Positions 8,813-15,642 are shown, counted from the stretch's first letter. The stretch: DNA of 17,417 nucleotides from JBKPDV01 sp046728075 (GCA_046728075.1 JBKPDV010000055.1:1-17417), one strand, 5' to 3'. The notes: generated by a model from the letters alone, not told the origin. Numbers and translations: made by a program.

Positions 8813-8818
8813 TATAAT
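8813..8818 (+). promoter_or_regulatory. Candidate recA -10 element (TATAAT)
   Basis: A perfect TATAAT sits 48 nt before the recA ATG in the 74-nt divergent gap. No good -35 hexamer lies 16-18 nt upstream (the region reads near ATCGGC). Directly downstream a small dyad, CGCGC-CAAC-GCGCG (8819-8832), covers the expected transcription start and could be an operator or a 5' hairpin. I see no GAAC-N4-GTTC or CTG-N10-CAG LexA box in the gap. Confidence 0.55.
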
Positions 8819-8866
8819 CGCGCCAACGCGCGGAAACTTCGACCCTTCACAAAGAAAGGTGAGGAC

Positions 8867-9943
8867 ATGTCCAGCGTCAAATCGACCGAAAAGTGGCGCG
8901 CCGTAGAGACGGCGCTCACGCAAATCGAACGTCAGTTCGGCAAGGGTTCCATCATGCGGCTGGGGGATCAGCCGGAGACCGTTATCGCCGTGATTCCCAC
9001 CGGCTCGCTCGCCGTGGATGCGGCACTGGGAGTGGGAGGCATCCCGCGAGGGCGCGTCGTGGAGATTTTCGGCCCGGAGTCTTCGGGCAAGACGACGCTT
9101 TCGCTGCAGATCATCGCGCAGGCGCAAAAGTCGGGAGGGCTCGCGGCCTTCATCGACGCCGAGCACGCATTGGACGCCGACTACGCCAAGAAGCTCGGAG
9201 TGGACACGGAGAACCTCCTCGTCTCGCAGCCGGACAACGGCGAGCAGGCGCTCGAGATCACCGAGATGCTGATCCGATCCGGCGCGATCGACGTGGTCGT
9301 CATCGACTCCGTCGCCGCCCTCGTGCCAAAGGCCGAGATCGAGGGAGAGATGGGCGAAGCCCAGATGGGGCTGCAGGCGCGACTGATGTCGCAGGCGCTT
9401 CGCAAGCTGACGGGCATCGTCTCCAAGTCGAAAACGAGCCTGATCTTCATCAACCAGATCCGCGAGAAGATCGGCGTGATGTTCGGTAACCCGGAGACGA
9501 CCACCGGCGGCCGTGCGCTGAAGTTCTATGCCTCCATCCGCATCGACATTCGCCGGATCGCCTCCTTGAAGGACGGCGAGGCGGTCGTGGGCTCGCGCAC
9601 AAAGGTCAAGGTCGTCAAGAACAAAGTCGCGGCTCCCTTCAAGCAGGCGGAGTTCGACATCAACTATGGCGAGGGGATCTCCCACGAGGGAGAGCTTCTC
9701 GACATGGGTCAGGAAGCCAAGCTCATCGAGAAGTCGGGCTCCTGGCTCTCCTACGGAGATCTGCGCATCGGGCAGGGCCGCGAGAACGCCAAGCAGTTCC
9801 TGAAGGAGAATCCGGAGCTCTCGAGCGAGATCGAAACGAAACTGCGCCGCCACCTGGCGCTTCTCCCTCCGGAGCCGGCTGACAAGACGCTGCCCGCCGA
9901 TGAGACTGCCCGCGACAAAGAGCGGGAGAAAGTGAAGCGCTAG
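8867..9943 (+). CDS. recA: Recombinase RecA
   Basis: RecA forms the ATP-dependent strand-exchange filament on single-stranded DNA and triggers LexA self-cleavage. The 358 residues align end to end with the family. Walker A is GPESSGKT at 69-76, the catalytic glutamate is in DAEHALD near 99, and Walker B is VVVIDS at 143-148. Loop 1 carries EIEGEMGE, loop 2 carries GVMFGNPETTTGGRALKFYA, and KKLGVD and QIREKIG are also present. The acidic C-terminal tail ends with a basic stretch (EREKVKR). The ATG at 8867 has AGGTGAGG just upstream. The gene is divergent from pgpA. Nothing is missing; this is a normal recA. Confidence 0.98.
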   Translation: MSSVKSTEKWRAVETALTQIERQFGKGSIMRLGDQPETVIAVIPTGSLAVDAALGVGGIPRGRVVEIFGPESSGKTTLSLQIIAQAQKSGGLAAFIDAEHALDADYAKKLGVDTENLLVSQPDNGEQALEITEMLIRSGAIDVVVIDSVAALVPKAEIEGEMGEAQMGLQARLMSQALRKLTGIVSKSKTSLIFINQIREKIGVMFGNPETTTGGRALKFYASIRIDIRRIASLKDGEAVVGSRTKVKVVKNKVAAPFKQAEFDINYGEGISHEGELLDMGQEAKLIEKSGSWLSYGDLRIGQGRENAKQFLKENPELSSEIETKLRRHLALLPPEPADKTLPADETARDKEREKVKR

Positions 9944-9990
9944 CGCGAACGCGAGGCGCAATCTTCTGAAGGCTCGTCCTCGCGACTGCG

Positions 9991-10075
9991 GTCATCTCGA
10001 GCAGCGAAGCGACGAAGGATCTGCTCCGTGGGCACCCGAAAACGAGAGTAGATCCCTCGCTCCGCTCGGGATGAC
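9991..10075. repeat. Dispersed intergenic inverted repeat (GTCATCxCGAGC...GGGATGAC type)
   Basis: The left arm (9991-10025) starts GTCATCTCGAGCAGCGAAGC and the right arm (10048-10075) ends CTCCGCTCGGGATGAC. The two are imperfect reverse complements around a loop of about 22 nt. Translated on the minus strand it reads CHPERSEGS and FVASLLEMT, strings known from many spurious protein predictions, because this repeat is common between genes in several phyla, Acidobacteriota among them (established knowledge, from memory). It lies between recA and the barrel protein gene, 47 nt after the recA stop, and may act as a terminator. Confidence 0.85.
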
Positions 10076-10101
10076 AAAGTTTCCGATCGGTATTCATTTT
10101 A

Positions 10102-10131
10102 GGGAACGTTCTCTGAAATACTCGCGTTCCC
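10102..10131 (+). promoter_or_regulatory. Dyad immediately upstream of the barrel-protein start
   Basis: GGGAACG (10102-10108) and CGTTCCC (10125-10131) are perfect reverse complements separated by 16 nt; the second arm ends one base before the ATG at 10133. The left arm is also part of a tight palindrome, GAACGTTC (10104-10111). It could be a two-site operator, or an RNA hairpin next to the start codon. It does not match the LexA consensus spacing. No Shine-Dalgarno sequence is visible for the gene. Confidence 0.5.
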
Positions 10132-10132
10132 G

Positions 10133-12937
10133 ATGAGGATGATTGGCAGATGGAGCGCCCGCTTTCTCGCGGGCGCTTTTCTTTTGTGCACGGGCCGCCT
10201 CGCCGCCGGGCCGATTCGCGTCGCGGCCGAGCGGCCGGACGCGCGCTGCCCCGGCCAGGTTCTCGGGATCGTCCGCGCCGGCGAAGGAGCCGCGCTGCCT
10301 TCCGACGCGGCGCGCTGCGTCGCGATACTGACGGTCTCCGACCTCTCCGATGCGGCCCTCGAAGCCGCCGCCGCCCGGGCGGCGAAGATTCCGCGGGCCG
10401 AGGCGGCGATCGTGGAGATCACATCTGTCCCGGACCCGGCGAATCCCGAGTGGGCCGCGCGATTCAGCTACGCGGTCAAGAAGCTCTCCTCCGCGATCCG
10501 CGGCGCTTCTCCTGGCGCTCAGGTCGGCTATGACCTGACCTCCGGAATCACCGCCGGTCAGAGCGTTCTGCTTGCCGATCTCGAGCTCGCTCCCTATGTC
10601 GATGCCTTCGTCCGCAGACCGGATCGCGGTTCGATCCGCGAGGAGGACGTCGTCTCGGAATGGCTCGTCCTCCGTCGCGTCGGCTCCGGCAGCGCAGTCG
10701 GGGATTTGCTGCGTGGGTTGGCGTCGGTGCCTTCGAGCGGAGCGGCCGTGACATTGCTTGGGCTTCTCGCAAACCCGGGAAGCCCGCTCTCGGAGGGTGA
10801 CTGGCGCTCCCTCGAGCGGCTGGGCGGGATCTGGTCGCCCGATGTCTCGCGGGACCCGACCGAGACGAAAGCCACGCGACCCGACGGAACCTCCTTCGCG
10901 GTGCTGCGGTTCTTCGACGCAAAGAAGTTCACACCGATCCTGCTCCTGGCCGATGACCCCGTGGGCGTTGTTTCGGTAGAGCTCTCGGGAGGGCCGTTTG
11001 CGAAGGCCTCGGTGGAAAACCTCGTCTCCGGGGCGCGCCGCGACTTCGATCTGCGCGGAGGCAACAAACTGTCGCTCGATCTCTCGAAGGGCCCCCTGGC
11101 CGTGGTCCTCACGCCGGCGTCCCGCCCCGGCGGCGAGGCGAAGACGAGCGTCGAAGTCGGAGCGACGCGCGGCCTGACGGCCGAGGAGATCGTCGCGCTC
11201 GAGCGCGCCTGGGACGCCGGCCAGCGCGAAAGAGTTCAGTCTTTCATCTCCGACATGAAAGCCTCCCTGCGGTTTCGCATCGGGGAGGTCAACGAGACTT
11301 TCGATCTCACCATCTTCGGCCCCTTTTTCTACCGCCGGGGAGAAGCGGCCGACTGGGAGTGGGACGAGTTCTTCTTAAACGGCGTGAAGTGGAAGAGCAA
11401 GACGCTTCCGAAGCTGCCGATCCTGCAGCCGGAAAAAGTCACCACGCTCCCGCTCGACATCCGGCTCTCCGAGGACTACGACTACCACTTGAAGGGCGAG
11501 ACGGCGGTCGCGGGCCGGCGCGCGTACGAGATTACCTTCACGCCTCGGAGCACCGTCGGCGAAAAACCGATCTACCGAGGGACAGTCTGGATCGACAAGG
11601 AGAGCTTCGGTCTTCTGAGGCGCGATTCTGTGCAGCTGAACCTGAAGGGAGAGACCCTGTCCAACGTCCAGACCGAGCTCTATCGGGCCCTTCCGGATCA
11701 TCCCGAAGTGTTTCTCCCCCTCGAGATCAAGGGAGAGCAGGTCTTCTCGACGGCGGGGCGTACGACCGCGATCGAGCGGGACGTCGTCATGACGGCGGTG
11801 CGCGTGAACCCTCCCGACTTCGAGCAGAAACGAGCCGCCGCCTACCACTCGCCGGCTCAGATGATCCGGGATACCGACAAGGGCATGCGCTATCTCGTGC
11901 CCGACCCGGCGCGCCCGGGCGAGCGGATCGTGGAAGAGAAGATCTCCAAGAAGAGCACGTTCGGCATACTGGGCGGCTTCTACGACGAATCGCTCTCCTA
12001 TCCGATCCCTCTGCTGGGAGTCCAGCACTTCAACTTCGATCTCTGGGGCAAGGGAAAGCAGCTCTCCGTGTTCTTCGGCGGAGCGCTGCTGACGGCCAAT
12101 TACACCGATCCTTCCCTGTCCGGGAGCCGGTTCGACCTCGGCGCGGACCTCTTTGGTACCGCGTTCGCCTTCGGGGATACCGCCTATCGCAACGGCAAAG
12201 AGGTTTCCAGCGAGAAGGTCAAACACCTGCCGGCCGTCTTTCAGGTCAACGTGGGACATCCGCTGGGGCCTTATCTCAAGGCGTCCGTCGGTCTCTTCAC
12301 CAAGTGGGACAACTACCAGCGCGACAAAGACACGGGACCCGCTTTCGTCGTGCCGGTCGACACGTTCACCGACGGCGCCGAGCTAAAGCTCGTCGGCAAT
12401 ATCAAGGGATTCAGCGCGACGGTGACCGGCGGCTACTTCCGCCGCAGGAAATGGGAACCGTGGGGAGATCCCGCGACCTCCGAGTACGATCCCAAGCAAA
12501 AGGACTATTGGAAGTACTCGCTGTCGGTTTCCAAGGACCAGTATTTCTCCGGCTTCCGCAAGCTCCACCTCGGCGTGGGCTATCTCGGCGGCGCGGATCT
12601 CGATCGCTTTTCCAAGTACGAATTTGGAAGTTTTTCAGGCAACCCGATCCGGGGATTCAAGAGCGGAAGCCTGAGAACCGAGAAGGCGATCGTCGCCAAC
12701 GTCTCCTACGGACTCAACTTCGAGGACATCATTCGCTTCGAAGGCTTCTATGACCAGGCACTCCTTACGGACCGCCTCTCCGGCTTCAATGAAACCTACT
12801 TTTCCGGAGCGGGCCTGCTGGCATCCTTGAACGGTCCCTGGAAGAACTCGCTGCTCCGCGCCGAGGTCGGCGTGCCCGTGGTCAGCCACGGTGTCCATGG
12901 ATTCGTGGTGAACATCATTTTGTTGAAGCTGTTTTGA
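10133..12937 (+). CDS. Large secreted protein with LolA-like middle region and C-terminal outer-membrane beta-barrel-like region
   Basis: I do not recognise a named gene. The 934-residue product begins with a signal peptide (about 1-25, FLAGAFLLCTGRLAAG). Residues 35-340 form an alpha/beta region of unknown type. Residues 350-560 resemble outer-membrane lipoprotein-sorting proteins: YRGTVWIDKESFGLLRRDSV at 481-500, NLKGETLSNVQTELY, and FLPLEIKGEQVF at 527-538. Residues 640-934 look like a transmembrane beta-barrel, with alternating aromatic strands, long polar loops and a C-terminal strand ending in phenylalanine (VNIILLKLF). An outer-membrane location is inferred from this. A possible role is lipid or lipoprotein handling at the outer membrane, but that is inference. 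The start may be ATG 10133 or ATG 10139; neither has a proper Shine-Dalgarno sequence. It stands alone between two repeat elements. Confidence 0.75.
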   Translation: MRMIGRWSARFLAGAFLLCTGRLAAGPIRVAAERPDARCPGQVLGIVRAGEGAALPSDAARCVAILTVSDLSDAALEAAAARAAKIPRAEAAIVEITSVPDPANPEWAARFSYAVKKLSSAIRGASPGAQVGYDLTSGITAGQSVLLADLELAPYVDAFVRRPDRGSIREEDVVSEWLVLRRVGSGSAVGDLLRGLASVPSSGAAVTLLGLLANPGSPLSEGDWRSLERLGGIWSPDVSRDPTETKATRPDGTSFAVLRFFDAKKFTPILLLADDPVGVVSVELSGGPFAKASVENLVSGARRDFDLRGGNKLSLDLSKGPLAVVLTPASRPGGEAKTSVEVGATRGLTAEEIVALERAWDAGQRERVQSFISDMKASLRFRIGEVNETFDLTIFGPFFYRRGEAADWEWDEFFLNGVKWKSKTLPKLPILQPEKVTTLPLDIRLSEDYDYHLKGETAVAGRRAYEITFTPRSTVGEKPIYRGTVWIDKESFGLLRRDSVQLNLKGETLSNVQTELYRALPDHPEVFLPLEIKGEQVFSTAGRTTAIERDVVMTAVRVNPPDFEQKRAAAYHSPAQMIRDTDKGMRYLVPDPARPGERIVEEKISKKSTFGILGGFYDESLSYPIPLLGVQHFNFDLWGKGKQLSVFFGGALLTANYTDPSLSGSRFDLGADLFGTAFAFGDTAYRNGKEVSSEKVKHLPAVFQVNVGHPLGPYLKASVGLFTKWDNYQRDKDTGPAFVVPVDTFTDGAELKLVGNIKGFSATVTGGYFRRRKWEPWGDPATSEYDPKQKDYWKYSLSVSKDQYFSGFRKLHLGVGYLGGADLDRFSKYEFGSFSGNPIRGFKSGSLRTEKAIVANVSYGLNFEDIIRFEGFYDQALLTDRLSGFNETYFSGAGLLASLNGPWKNSLLRAEVGVPVVSHGVHGFVVNIILLKLF

Positions 12938-12945
12938 GGATGGAC

Positions 12946-12974
12946 GGTCGGTAGTCGGTAGTCGGTAGTCGGTA
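12946..12974 (+). repeat. Tandem-repeat array, GTCGGTA type, upstream arm flanking tusA
   Basis: Four perfect GTCGGTA units occupy 12947-12974, starting 9 nt after the stop codon of the barrel gene and ending 7 nt before the tusA ATG. The reverse-complement arm is at 13217-13244, on the far side of tusA, so the two arms bracket the gene. The last unit runs into GGTAGG, which may serve as the tusA ribosome-binding site. Each unit carries TAG, giving stops in all three frames. Confidence 0.85.
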
Positions 12975-12981
12975 GGTTGCC

Positions 12982-13206
12982 ATGAACGAACTTCACGTGG
13001 ATGCGCGCGGACTGCTGTGCCCGATTCCTATTCTTCGACTGGCGAAAGCTTTCGCGCAGCAGCCCGTTGGAACAATCGCCGTTCTGACTGCCACTGATCC
13101 CGCTTCCGTCGAAGATGTCGAGGTCTTCTGCCGAGAACGCGTCTGCGACCTTCTCGAATCCGCAGTGGAGCGCGGCATCTACCGCTTCCGCGTGCAGAAG
13201 CGCTGA
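12982..13206 (+). CDS. tusA: TusA/SirA-family sulfur carrier protein
   Basis: This 74-residue protein has the TusA fold signature LHVDARGLLCPIPILRLAKA, with the persulfide-carrying Cys13 in the CPxP motif. The typical TATDPASVEDVEVFCRE segment follows. Family members relay sulfur for tRNA thiolation, molybdenum cofactor synthesis or sulfur oxidation; which applies here cannot be told. No tusBCD, iscS, rhodanese or DsrE genes are in the window. The gene is isolated between two arms of an inverted tandem repeat (12946-12974 and 13217-13244). The ATG at 12982 has a weak GGTAGG upstream that belongs to the repeat. The name tusA is used at family level; it could be another paralogue of the family. 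Confidence 0.87.
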   Translation: MNELHVDARGLLCPIPILRLAKAFAQQPVGTIAVLTATDPASVEDVEVFCRERVCDLLESAVERGIYRFRVQKR

Positions 13207-13216
13207 CGCTGGGTCC

Positions 13217-13244
13217 TACCGACTACTGACTACCGACTACCGAC
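13217..13244 (+). repeat. Tandem-repeat array, TACCGAC type, downstream arm flanking tusA
   Basis: Four 7-nt units, TACCGAC, TACTGAC, TACCGAC and TACCGAC, begin 10 nt after the tusA stop. They are the reverse complement of the array before tusA, 242 nt away. The array ends 17 nt before the purH ATG. The one variant unit, TACTGAC, contributes a CTGACT hexamer that could be the -35 of a purH promoter. Confidence 0.85.
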
Positions 13245-13255
13245 TCCGTTATATT
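13226..13255 (+). promoter_or_regulatory. Candidate purH promoter, possibly for a leaderless transcript
   Basis: TATATT (13250-13255) is a good -10 match and ends only 6 nt before the purH ATG, so transcription would start at or next to the start codon. A -35-like CTGACT (13226-13231, 4 of 6 to TTGACA) lies 18 nt upstream, inside the variant unit of the tandem repeat. No Shine-Dalgarno sequence precedes the ATG. Confidence 0.5.
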
Positions 13256-13261
13256 CCCTGC

Positions 13262-14836
13262 ATGCCCGAGCCCATTCCCTTCCCCTCCCCGGTGACCCCG
13301 GTCCGACGCGCGCTCATTTCCGTCCATGACAAGTCGGGGGCGGCAGAGCTGGCGCGGGAGCTCGCCGGCCTCGGCGTGCAGATCGTTTCGACGGGCGGCA
13401 CGGCGGCGCATTTGAAGGAAGCCGGAATCGCGGTCGGCCTGGTCGAAGAGTTGACGGGCTTTCCAGAGATTCTCGGGGGGCGGGTCAAGACTCTTCATCC
13501 AAAAGTCTTCGGTGGCGTCCTCGCCGATGCGACACGTCCCGATCACGCGCGCGATCTCACCGCTTCCGAGATCGAGCCATTCGATCTCGTGGTCATCAAT
13601 CTTTATCCTTTCGAACGGACGGTCTCGCGTCGGGCCCAGCGCTCCGAGGTAATCGAGATGATCGACATCGGAGGCCCGGCTCTGATTCGCGCGGCGGCCA
13701 AGAATCAGTCGCGCGTCGCCGTCGCCGTCGACCCCGAGGACTACGCGGAGATCCTCGAGGAGATCCGGAGAACGGGGGGCACGAGCCCCGCGCTTCGGGA
13801 ACGCCTCGCCGCCCGGGCATTTGCCCGCACCGCAGCCTACGACGCCGCGATCGCCCACTACCTCTCGGAAGGCCCGCGATCCGGAGGTGAGTTTCCCGAG
13901 AACCTGGTTCTCGCCTACGAGAGAGTCGGCTCGCTGCGGTACGGGGAGAACCCGCACCAGCGCGCGGCGCTCTACCGAGAGCCGGAGGCGCCCGCGGAAG
14001 CGGTCGTGCGCTTTCAGATGCTCCAGGGCAAGGAGCTCTCGTTCAACAACCTGCTGGACCTGGATTCCGCCGTCGCGCTCGCGCGCGATTTCGACGGTCC
14101 CGCTGCTGTCATCGTCAAGCACAACAATCCCTGCGGAGCGGCCGTGGGCGAGACGATCACCGAGGCGTTCGGCCGGGCATTCGCGTGCGATCCGCTCGCT
14201 GCTTTCGGCGGCATCATCGCGATTCGGGGAAGAGTGGACGGCGCGGTCGCCTCGCTCGTCCTCCAGCACTTCGCCGAGGTCGTCGCGGCGGATGACTTCA
14301 CGCAGGAGGCCATCGACTACTTCGGCAAGAAGCCCAACATCCGCCTGCTGAAGCTCCCGATCTCGCGCCGGCCGGTCGAGGCGCTCGATTTCAAACGCAT
14401 CGAGGGGGGACTCCTCGCTCAGGATTCCGACTCCGAGCCGGATCAGGTCGCGGCCTGGCGGGTCCTTTCGCAAAGAAAACCGACGGCGGTCGAGCGCGCG
14501 GCGTGCGAGCTCGCCTGGAAAGTCGTGCGCCGCGTCAAGTCCAACGCCATCGTGCTCGCCAACGCGCGACAGACCATCGGGATCGGCGCCGGGCAGATGA
14601 GCCGCGTCGACGCCTGCCGCCTGGCCGCGGCCAAGCCCGTCCTTCCCGTCGTGAACTGCGGGGCCGCGTCCGACGCGTTTTTCCCCTTCCGCGACGGCCT
14701 CGACGTGCTCGGCGAAGCCGGCGTGACCGCCGTCGTCGCGCCGGGCGGCTCGATCCGCGATCGCGAGATCGTCGCCGCCGCCGACGAGCGGCAGATGGCG
14801 TTCCTGCAGGCGCCGAGAAGGCATTTCCGGCACTGA
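13262..14836 (+). CDS. purH: Bifunctional AICAR formyltransferase / IMP cyclohydrolase
   Basis: PurH performs the last two steps of purine synthesis, formylating AICAR and closing the ring to IMP. The N-terminal cyclohydrolase domain (about 14-200) has ALISVHDKSG at 17-26, STGGTAAHLKEAG, LGGRVKTLHPKVFGG at 71-85 and INLYPFERTV. The transformylase domain follows, with RYGENPHQRAALY at 226-238, the catalytic Lys286-His287 in IVKHNNPCGAA, AFGGIIAIRG, IGIGAGQMSRVDA and the C-terminal SDAFFPFRDG. The length of 524 residues is normal. The frame is open 49 codons upstream, through tusA and the repeat, but only the ATG at 13262 gives a plausible N-terminus. There is no Shine-Dalgarno sequence, and a -10 hexamer sits 6 nt ahead. 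No other pur genes are nearby. Confidence 0.97.
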   Translation: MPEPIPFPSPVTPVRRALISVHDKSGAAELARELAGLGVQIVSTGGTAAHLKEAGIAVGLVEELTGFPEILGGRVKTLHPKVFGGVLADATRPDHARDLTASEIEPFDLVVINLYPFERTVSRRAQRSEVIEMIDIGGPALIRAAAKNQSRVAVAVDPEDYAEILEEIRRTGGTSPALRERLAARAFARTAAYDAAIAHYLSEGPRSGGEFPENLVLAYERVGSLRYGENPHQRAALYREPEAPAEAVVRFQMLQGKELSFNNLLDLDSAVALARDFDGPAAVIVKHNNPCGAAVGETITEAFGRAFACDPLAAFGGIIAIRGRVDGAVASLVLQHFAEVVAADDFTQEAIDYFGKKPNIRLLKLPISRRPVEALDFKRIEGGLLAQDSDSEPDQVAAWRVLSQRKPTAVERAACELAWKVVRRVKSNAIVLANARQTIGIGAGQMSRVDACRLAAAKPVLPVVNCGAASDAFFPFRDGLDVLGEAGVTAVVAPGGSIRDREIVAAADERQMAFLQAPRRHFRH

Positions 14837-14858
14837 GAGGGAATCGGATCATCGGGGG

Positions 14859-14940
14859 ATCGGTTCATCGGTTCATGTACCCTGAGAAAAGCGATCTCGC
14901 GACGAAATCAACCGATGAACCGATGAACCGATGAACCGAT
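14859..14940 (+). repeat. Inverted tandem-repeat element, GGTTCATC type, spanning the lolA start codon
   Basis: The left arm (14859-14876) is about two units of the 8-nt sequence ATCGGTTC. The right arm (14910-14940) is nearly four units of the reverse complement, AACCGATG. The loop of 33 nt or more contains GTACCCTGAG. The third ATG of the right arm, at 14931, is the lolA start. ATGs at 14915 and 14923 each open a three-codon frame, ATG-AAC-CGA-TGA, whose TGA overlaps the next ATG as ATGA. Pairing of the arms can cover the lolA start codon. Confidence 0.85.
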
Positions 14941-15554
14941 TATTCCTCGCGGCCTTGCTCGCTCTCCCGAGCTCGCTCTCTTCCGAAGCGGAGTCGGCCA
15001 TCTCCCGTCTCTCCCGGCACTACGCCGATGGCGCCGCGCATACCGCTTCCTTTACGCACCTCTACACGCCGGCCGGCTTCTCGACCAGCAAGCGAGAGAC
15101 AGGGACGATCTGGATCCAGAAGCCGGAACGCCTGCGGTTCGACTACCTGGCGCCGGAGAAGAAGACCTTTACCTACGACGCCGGCGAGGGCCGACTCTAC
15201 TCACCCGAGGACGGCCAATTGACGGTCCAGAAGCTGTCCTCGCAGGACCGAGCGCGGCTTCCGATCCTGTTCCTGGCGGATCCAACCGGGCTCCTGCGCG
15301 ACTACGAGGTCACGGCGGAGCCGAGCGGCGAGGGCGCGACCACGCTCGTGCTCAAACCGCGGACCCCTCGGCCGGAACTCGCGTGGCTGCGCGTCAGGAT
15401 CGATCGGGACGGGGCGGTGCCCGAGCTCTCCTACGAAGACTCGTCGGGCAATCACACGGATTTCCGCTTCGAGCAGTGGCGCAGCGTCAAGGCGCGTTCC
15501 ACAAGCGACTATCGCGTGACGGGACCGCCGGGGACGAGGGTGCTGGAAAACTAG
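14931..15554 (+). CDS. lolA: Outer-membrane lipoprotein carrier protein LolA
   Basis: LolA ferries lipoproteins across the periplasm from the LolCDE transporter to the outer membrane. The 207-residue protein has a signal peptide (MNRLFLAALLALPSSLSSEA). The typical LolA body follows: SFTHLYTPAGF, TGTIWIQKPERLRFDYLAPE at about 58-77, a YSPEDGQLTV strand, PILFLADPTGLL and LVLKPRTPRPELAWLRVRID. There is no lipobox cysteine. The start codon lies within a tandem repeat, and the first three codons, M-N-R, repeat as minigenes just upstream. No Shine-Dalgarno sequence is visible, so initiation may rely on re-initiation from those minigenes. The TAG stop is the first triplet of the next repeat array. 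The upstream barrel protein also contains a LolA-like region, so the two could be partners. Confidence 0.9.
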   Translation: MNRLFLAALLALPSSLSSEAESAISRLSRHYADGAAHTASFTHLYTPAGFSTSKRETGTIWIQKPERLRFDYLAPEKKTFTYDAGEGRLYSPEDGQLTVQKLSSQDRARLPILFLADPTGLLRDYEVTAEPSGEGATTLVLKPRTPRPELAWLRVRIDRDGAVPELSYEDSSGNHTDFRFEQWRSVKARSTSDYRVTGPPGTRVLEN

Positions 15555-15642
15555 TCGGTAGTCGGTAGTCGGTAGTCCGTAGTCGGTAGTGGAGATCGGC
15601 TCTGGCCCCCTCCTACTGACTATCGACTACCGACTACCGACT
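15553..15642. repeat. Inverted tandem-repeat hairpin, GTCGGTA type, between lolA and yajQ
   Basis: The left arm (15553-15590) has five AGTCGGT units with one AGTCCGT variant, and its first bases are part of the lolA TAG stop. The right arm (15614-15642) has four units, TACTGAC, TATCGAC, TACCGAC and TACCGAC. The loop is 23 nt and C-rich on its right side. The unit is the same as in the arrays around tusA about 2.5 kb upstream. The left arm provides TAG in every frame after lolA. A hairpin role after transcription is inferred. Confidence 0.87.

Noticed and set aside
8789..9961. 390-codon minus-strand frame antisense to recA
   Set aside because: It lies opposite an intact recA along its whole length, shows no family motif and is an effect of high G+C codon bias.
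9723..10097. Minus-strand open frame of 124 codons containing CHPERSEGS
   Set aside because: It is the translation of the intergenic repeat at 9991-10075 joined to the antisense of recA. The peptide is a well-known spurious prediction.
10104..10111. LexA box at GAACGTTC
   Set aside because: The Gram-positive LexA site needs a 4-nt spacer between GAAC and GTTC; here the half-sites abut, and the gene downstream is not an SOS gene.
12946..13244. CRISPR array
   Set aside because: The units are 7 nt, contiguous and without spacers, and no cas gene is nearby.
13223..14833. 536-codon minus-strand frame opposite purH
   Set aside because: It is a shadow of purH; the peptide has no recognisable motif and its start lies within the purH coding strand.
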